From Frateuria soli (GTDB lineage: Bacteria > Pseudomonadota > Gammaproteobacteria > Xanthomonadales > Rhodanobacteraceae), in NCBI RefSeq assembly GCF_021117385.1, contig NZ_CP088252.1:1798001-1862000 (forward strand): a stretch of 64,000 nt of DNA. The letters run 5' to 3'. The translations under genes were made by a program, and so were the position numbers. Each line of letters starts with the position of its first letter. Position 1 is the stretch's first letter. Positions 55,918 through 64,000 of this stretch are shown here, one piece after another. Under the pieces are notes generated by a model. That model had not been told where the DNA came from. It saw only the letters and a list, made by a program, of their open reading frames with translations, and ran no database searches.

Positions 55918-56184
55918 CTACAGGACCTTCCGGTTCTTGCGGCCGATCGCCACGATGATGATGGCGAACGCCGCCAGGCGTATCAGATAGGCCGCGCTGC
56001 GATCCTCGAAATAGACGTTGGTCATCGCGATGACGATCTGGGCCGTGCCCAGCAGGCCGAACGCCAGCGAGAACGCCAGGAACAGCTTGTCGCCGGTACG
56101 CCGCCAGAACCGCAGGAAGAACAGGCCGCCGATGAAGAAGCCGAACGTGACGGCACCGGAGAGGAAGTAGATCAGAAGCGTCAT
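55918..56184 (-). CDS. small membrane protein, DUF5985 type (second of pair)
   Basis: The 88-residue protein has three hydrophobic helices: MTLLIYFLSGAVTFGFFIGGLFFLRFWRRTGDKLFLAFSLAFGLLGTAQIVIAMTNVYFEDRSAAYLIRLAAFAIIIVAIGRKNRKVL. Its ATG overlaps the stop of the preceding gene (ATGA). Pairs of such proteins, of unknown function, are frequent in proteobacteria. Confidence 0.85.
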   Translation of the reverse strand: MTLLIYFLSGAVTFGFFIGGLFFLRFWRRTGDKLFLAFSLAFGLLGTAQIVIAMTNVYFEDRSAAYLIRLAAFAIIIVAIGRKNRKVL

Positions 56185-56459
56185 TCCCCTTCTCCGTTCC
56201 AGATGAAGCCGAACAGCAACGTCGCGACCGCCGCCAGCGACAGCAGGCCACGCGGGACGGCCAGGTCGACCGAGCCGGGAAAGACGATCAGGTCCAGCAC
56301 CAGCAGCAGGTTCTGCAGCGCCAGCAGCAGGAAACACAGCGCGCTCCAGAAAAGCAGGCCCGCGCGGGTCCGGTGGAAACTGCGCCCGAGCATCAGCGCA
56401 CAGACCGTGCTAGCCAGGAAGCACAACAGGTACACCGCCGGTGCGAAATATTGGGACAC
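56181..56459 (-). CDS. small membrane protein, DUF5985 type (first of pair)
   Basis: The 92-residue protein has three hydrophobic helices (YLLCFLASTVCALMLGRSF, GLLFWSALCFLLLALQNLLLVLDLIVF, LLSLAAVATLLFGFIWNGE). The RAGLLFWSALCFxxLALQNLLLxxD pattern is the DUF5985 signature. It begins three bases after the stop of the upstream gene and overlaps the downstream gene, so all three form one operon. Confidence 0.87.
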   Translation of the reverse strand: MSQYFAPAVYLLCFLASTVCALMLGRSFHRTRAGLLFWSALCFLLLALQNLLLVLDLIVFPGSVDLAVPRGLLSLAAVATLLFGFIWNGEGE

Positions 56460-56462
56460 GCG

Positions 56463-56834
56463 CTAATCCTTACGGAAACGGAAGGCGTCGGCGAACGCGA
56501 CGAGGTTGTCGGACCGGGACCGCATGATCAGGCGAAGCACTGCGTCGGGCGAACGCAGGTACAGGGAGCGGGAGGCTTCGACCAGTTCGTGGAGGTCTCC
56601 GGACGCCGGGCCGTAGCGCACCAGATCGTCGCTCTCGCGCACGATCAGCCCAGCCGCGTGGAGGGACTCCACGGCCTGGCTGACGACCAGCTCGCTTGCC
56701 CGCAGCGCATCGACCAGTTCCTGTGACGACCAGCGGCGCGCGGGATCGCGCAGCAGCAGGAACAGCAGTTCCATCGACCAGATGGACCGGAATGTCGACC
56801 GCAGGAAACCGGCTACATCCTTCTCCAATGGCAT
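56463..56834 (-). CDS. predicted winged-helix protein, first gene of the DUF5985 operon
   Basis: The 123-residue soluble protein has a winged-helix-like stretch: SIWSMELLFLLLRDPARRWSSQELVDALRASELVVSQAVESLHAAGLIVRESDDLVRYGPASGDLHELVEASRSLYLRSPDAVLRLIMRSRSDNLVAFADAFRFRKD. The layout suggests a small DNA- or partner-binding protein that senses or controls the two membrane proteins after it. I recognise the arrangement from related genomes but know no function. Confidence 0.75.
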   Translation of the reverse strand: MPLEKDVAGFLRSTFRSIWSMELLFLLLRDPARRWSSQELVDALRASELVVSQAVESLHAAGLIVRESDDLVRYGPASGDLHELVEASRSLYLRSPDAVLRLIMRSRSDNLVAFADAFRFRKD

Positions 56835-57222
56835 TCCGAAGTTCGCCCCCTTGTCTGGCGGATCACGTGGGCCCCCTGTAACCCCCCAAAGCCGATCCGA
56901 ATGTGGAGCGACCTGCGAATAGCCGCCCGCATTCTATGGGCTCTTTTGCGCGAAGCCAACCCGGCGCCATGCTATGGTCGCGCGGATGGAAGGCGGAAAG
57001 GCATTCGGGGCAATGCCTGGGGAACGTTGGACACTGGATGGCGTGGCCACGGCCGCGCGGTCGGCCCTTGTGCCGGGCTGGCGTCTGCCCACCGCGTTGA
57101 TCGGTTGAAGCATGGGTTCAGCGTGGGCAGTGCACCCTCCTCGGTTCGCCCTCGATTGTCGGGTGCAGCCGTATCCATGATTCGACCCTGGACAGGACGT
57201 GCTGTCACCACAGGAGATTCAT
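56835..57222. other. 388-base divergent intergenic region
   Basis: It separates the DUF5985 operon from the giant kinase gene. No gene or clear promoter motif is recognised. A conceptual 130-codon plus-strand frame from 56901 has no ribosome binding site and no family match. Confidence 0.4.
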
Positions 57223-62571
<5,349 letters not shown>

Positions 62572-62590
62572 TGCAGAGCCAGGGAATCCC

Positions 62591-64000
62591 ATGAACGCAC
62601 CCGTCTCGCGCCAATCCCTGTCCGCCCTGCGCCGCGGCACTCCCGAACTTCCCGAGCGGGCGCGCATCCTCATCGTCGATGACGACGAACGCAACCTGCT
62701 GGCCATCCGCACCGTGCTGGAGGACATCGCCGACGTGGTGCTCGCCCGCTCCGGCGAGGATGCGCTGAGGCAGCTCCTCAAGGGCGAGTTCGCGGTGATC
62801 CTGCTGGACGTCTACATGCCCGGCATGGACGGTTACGAGACCGCGCAGATCATCCGTGCGCGCGAGCAGACCAAGCGCATTCCGATCATCTTCCTCTCGG
62901 CGGTCAACAAGGAAACCGAACACCTGATCCGCGGCTATTCGATGGGCGCGGTCGACTACGTGTTCAAGCCGGTCGAGCCGGTGGTGCTGCGCTCCAAGGC
63001 GGCGGTGTTCGTCGACCTGTACCTGATGACCCGCGAGGTGCGGCGCAAGGCGAAGCAGGAGCAGGAACTGCTGGACGCCAACCTGCGCGCGAACGCCGAG
63101 CGCCTGCGCGCCGAGCAGGAGCTGCGCCTGGCCGAACAGCGCCAGGCGGCGATCATCCAGTCGCTGCCGCTGGTGCTCTACCTGGAGGACCAGGACGCGA
63201 CGCCGCGCATGCCCAAGTTCGTCAGTGGCAACTTCACCGCCGTCACGGGCTTCAGCTACGACGATGTCGTCGCCACCCCCACGCTGTGGCTGGATCGGCT
63301 GCACCCGGAGGACCGTGACCGCGTCGCGGGCGCCCTGCGCGCACGCCGCCAGGGCCGCGCCTATGCGGTGGAGTATCGCTGGCAGTGCGCCGACGGCACC
63401 TACAAGCACTTCCTCGACCAGGCGGTGCTGCTGCGCGACGCCGACGGCCGGCCACTGGAGTACGCCGGCACCCTGCTCGACGTCACCGACCGCAAGAACC
63501 TCGAGACGCAGTTGCTGCACGTGCGCAAGATGGACGCGCTGGGCCAGTTGACCGGTGGCATCGCGCACGACTTCAACAACCTGCTCGCGGCCGTGCTCGG
63601 CGGCCTGGGCCTGATCGAACGGCGCGTGACGCTGGCCGATGACCAGCGCAAGGTGCTGGAGATGACCCGCCACGCCGCCCAGCAGGGGGCCGAACTGGTC
63701 TCCCGCCTGCTCGCCTTTGCGCGCAAGCAGAAGCTCGAGCCCGCGCACATCGACATGGCGAACCTGTCCGCGAACGTCACCCAGTTGCTGGGCCACACGC
63801 TGGGCGGGCTGGTCGCGCTGGAGTGGGAGCTGCAGGACGGTCTGTGGTCGCCCTATGCCGACGAGACCCAGCTCGAGCTGGCGCTGATGAACCTGGCGAT
63901 CAATGCGCGCGACGCGATGCCCGATGGCGGCAAGATCCACATCGCCTGCCGCAACGCCAGCATCGGCGGCGGCGACGAGGCCGCAGCGGGCGATTACGTG
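62591..64000 (+). CDS. REC-PAS-histidine kinase, cut by the right edge
   Basis: The first 470 codons are present. A receiver domain ([31 protein letters not shown]...ILLDVYMPGMDGYETA, D73, with the Lys of VDYVFKPVEP) is followed by a helical linker, a PAS domain with PAC end (PKFVSGNFTAVTGFSYDDV...YAGTLLDVTDRKNLETQ), and an NtrB-like HisKA (LGQLTGGIAHDFNNLLAAVLGGL, H326). The ATPase domain starts (MNLAINARDAMPDGGKI, N-box) and runs off the window. Start ATG 62591 lies 19 bases after the poly-HAMP kinase stop, so the two are probably one operon and one phosphorelay; the N-terminal receiver may be phosphorylated by the large kinase. Confidence 0.93.
   Translation, partial: MNAPVSRQSLSALRRGTPELPERARILIVDDDERNLLAIRTVLEDIADVVLARSGEDALRQLLKGEFAVILLDVYMPGMDGYETAQIIRAREQTKRIPIIFLSAVNKETEHLIRGYSMGAVDYVFKPVEPVVLRSKAAVFVDLYLMTREVRRKAKQEQELLDANLRANAERLRAEQELRLAEQRQAAIIQSLPLVLYLEDQDATPRMPKFVSGNFTAVTGFSYDDVVATPTLWLDRLHPEDRDRVAGALRARRQGRAYAVEYRWQCADGTYKHFLDQAVLLRDADGRPLEYAGTLLDVTDRKNLETQLLHVRKMDALGQLTGGIAHDFNNLLAAVLGGLGLIERRVTLADDQRKVLEMTRHAAQQGAELVSRLLAFARKQKLEPAHIDMANLSANVTQLLGHTLGGLVALEWELQDGLWSPYADETQLELALMNLAINARDAMPDGGKIHIACRNASIGGGDEAAAGDYV

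Overview
The window is a GC-rich, densely coding chromosomal segment. It most likely comes from a gammaproteobacterium of the Lysobacterales (Xanthomonadales), and Rhodanobacteraceae such as Rhodanobacter, Dyella or Luteibacter fit best. The grounds are the GC content, frequent GTG and TTG starts, inverted GTAGGAGCCCAC-type REP elements, and gene content (roxA followed by a DUF7931 gene, paired small DUF5985 genes, many hybrid kinases, PNGase A-like secreted proteins). The taxon is an inference; no rRNA or other marker gene lies in the window.

Layout. 1-9.5 kb: a sensor kinase cut by the left edge, a rifampin ADP-ribosyltransferase (arr), an aldo/keto reductase with a divergent LysR regulator, a soluble PAS-PAS-MCP receptor, an excisionase-type HTH-GAF protein, a TerC membrane protein, an HWE-type GAF kinase and a tiny metallothionein. 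9.5-29.7 kb: a diguanylate cyclase, a PQQ-type sugar dehydrogenase, an AhpD-like protein with a divergent AraC regulator, two paralogous secreted PNGase A-like proteins, an ankyrin protein, a broken copy of the AraC gene, an aldehyde dehydrogenase with a divergent LysR regulator, several small DUF genes, a RIO kinase and membrane proteins. The two PNGase A genes lie 10 kb apart, and each has an FNR/Anr-type palindrome about 41 bases upstream of its probable transcription start.

29.9-41 kb is a defence island read on the minus strand, visibly less GC-rich than its surroundings at its downstream end. It carries a complete type I restriction-modification system (hsdR, hsdM, hsdS). One toxin-antitoxin pair precedes hsdR and a second lies between hsdR and hsdM. 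The downstream end holds a DUF6933 gene, an IS3-family element that has truncated the genes on both sides (one an HNH endonuclease gene), and a PD-(D/E)XK nuclease-like protein.

41-57 kb is mostly housekeeping metabolism: hutU, a probable secreted zinc peptidase, fumC, purB, a glutathione transferase with a divergent HxlR regulator, cysK, a cysG remnant, sat, a TauE-type transporter, roxA and a three-gene operon of small proteins. REP pairs lie between several of these genes. Next to hxlR a REP pair has been amplified into a six-copy tandem array whose unit also carries the 3' end of hxlR. 57-64 kb encodes a giant soluble hybrid histidine kinase with about ten near-identical 92-residue HAMP modules, followed by a REC-PAS-kinase cut by the right edge. 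The two probably form one signalling operon.
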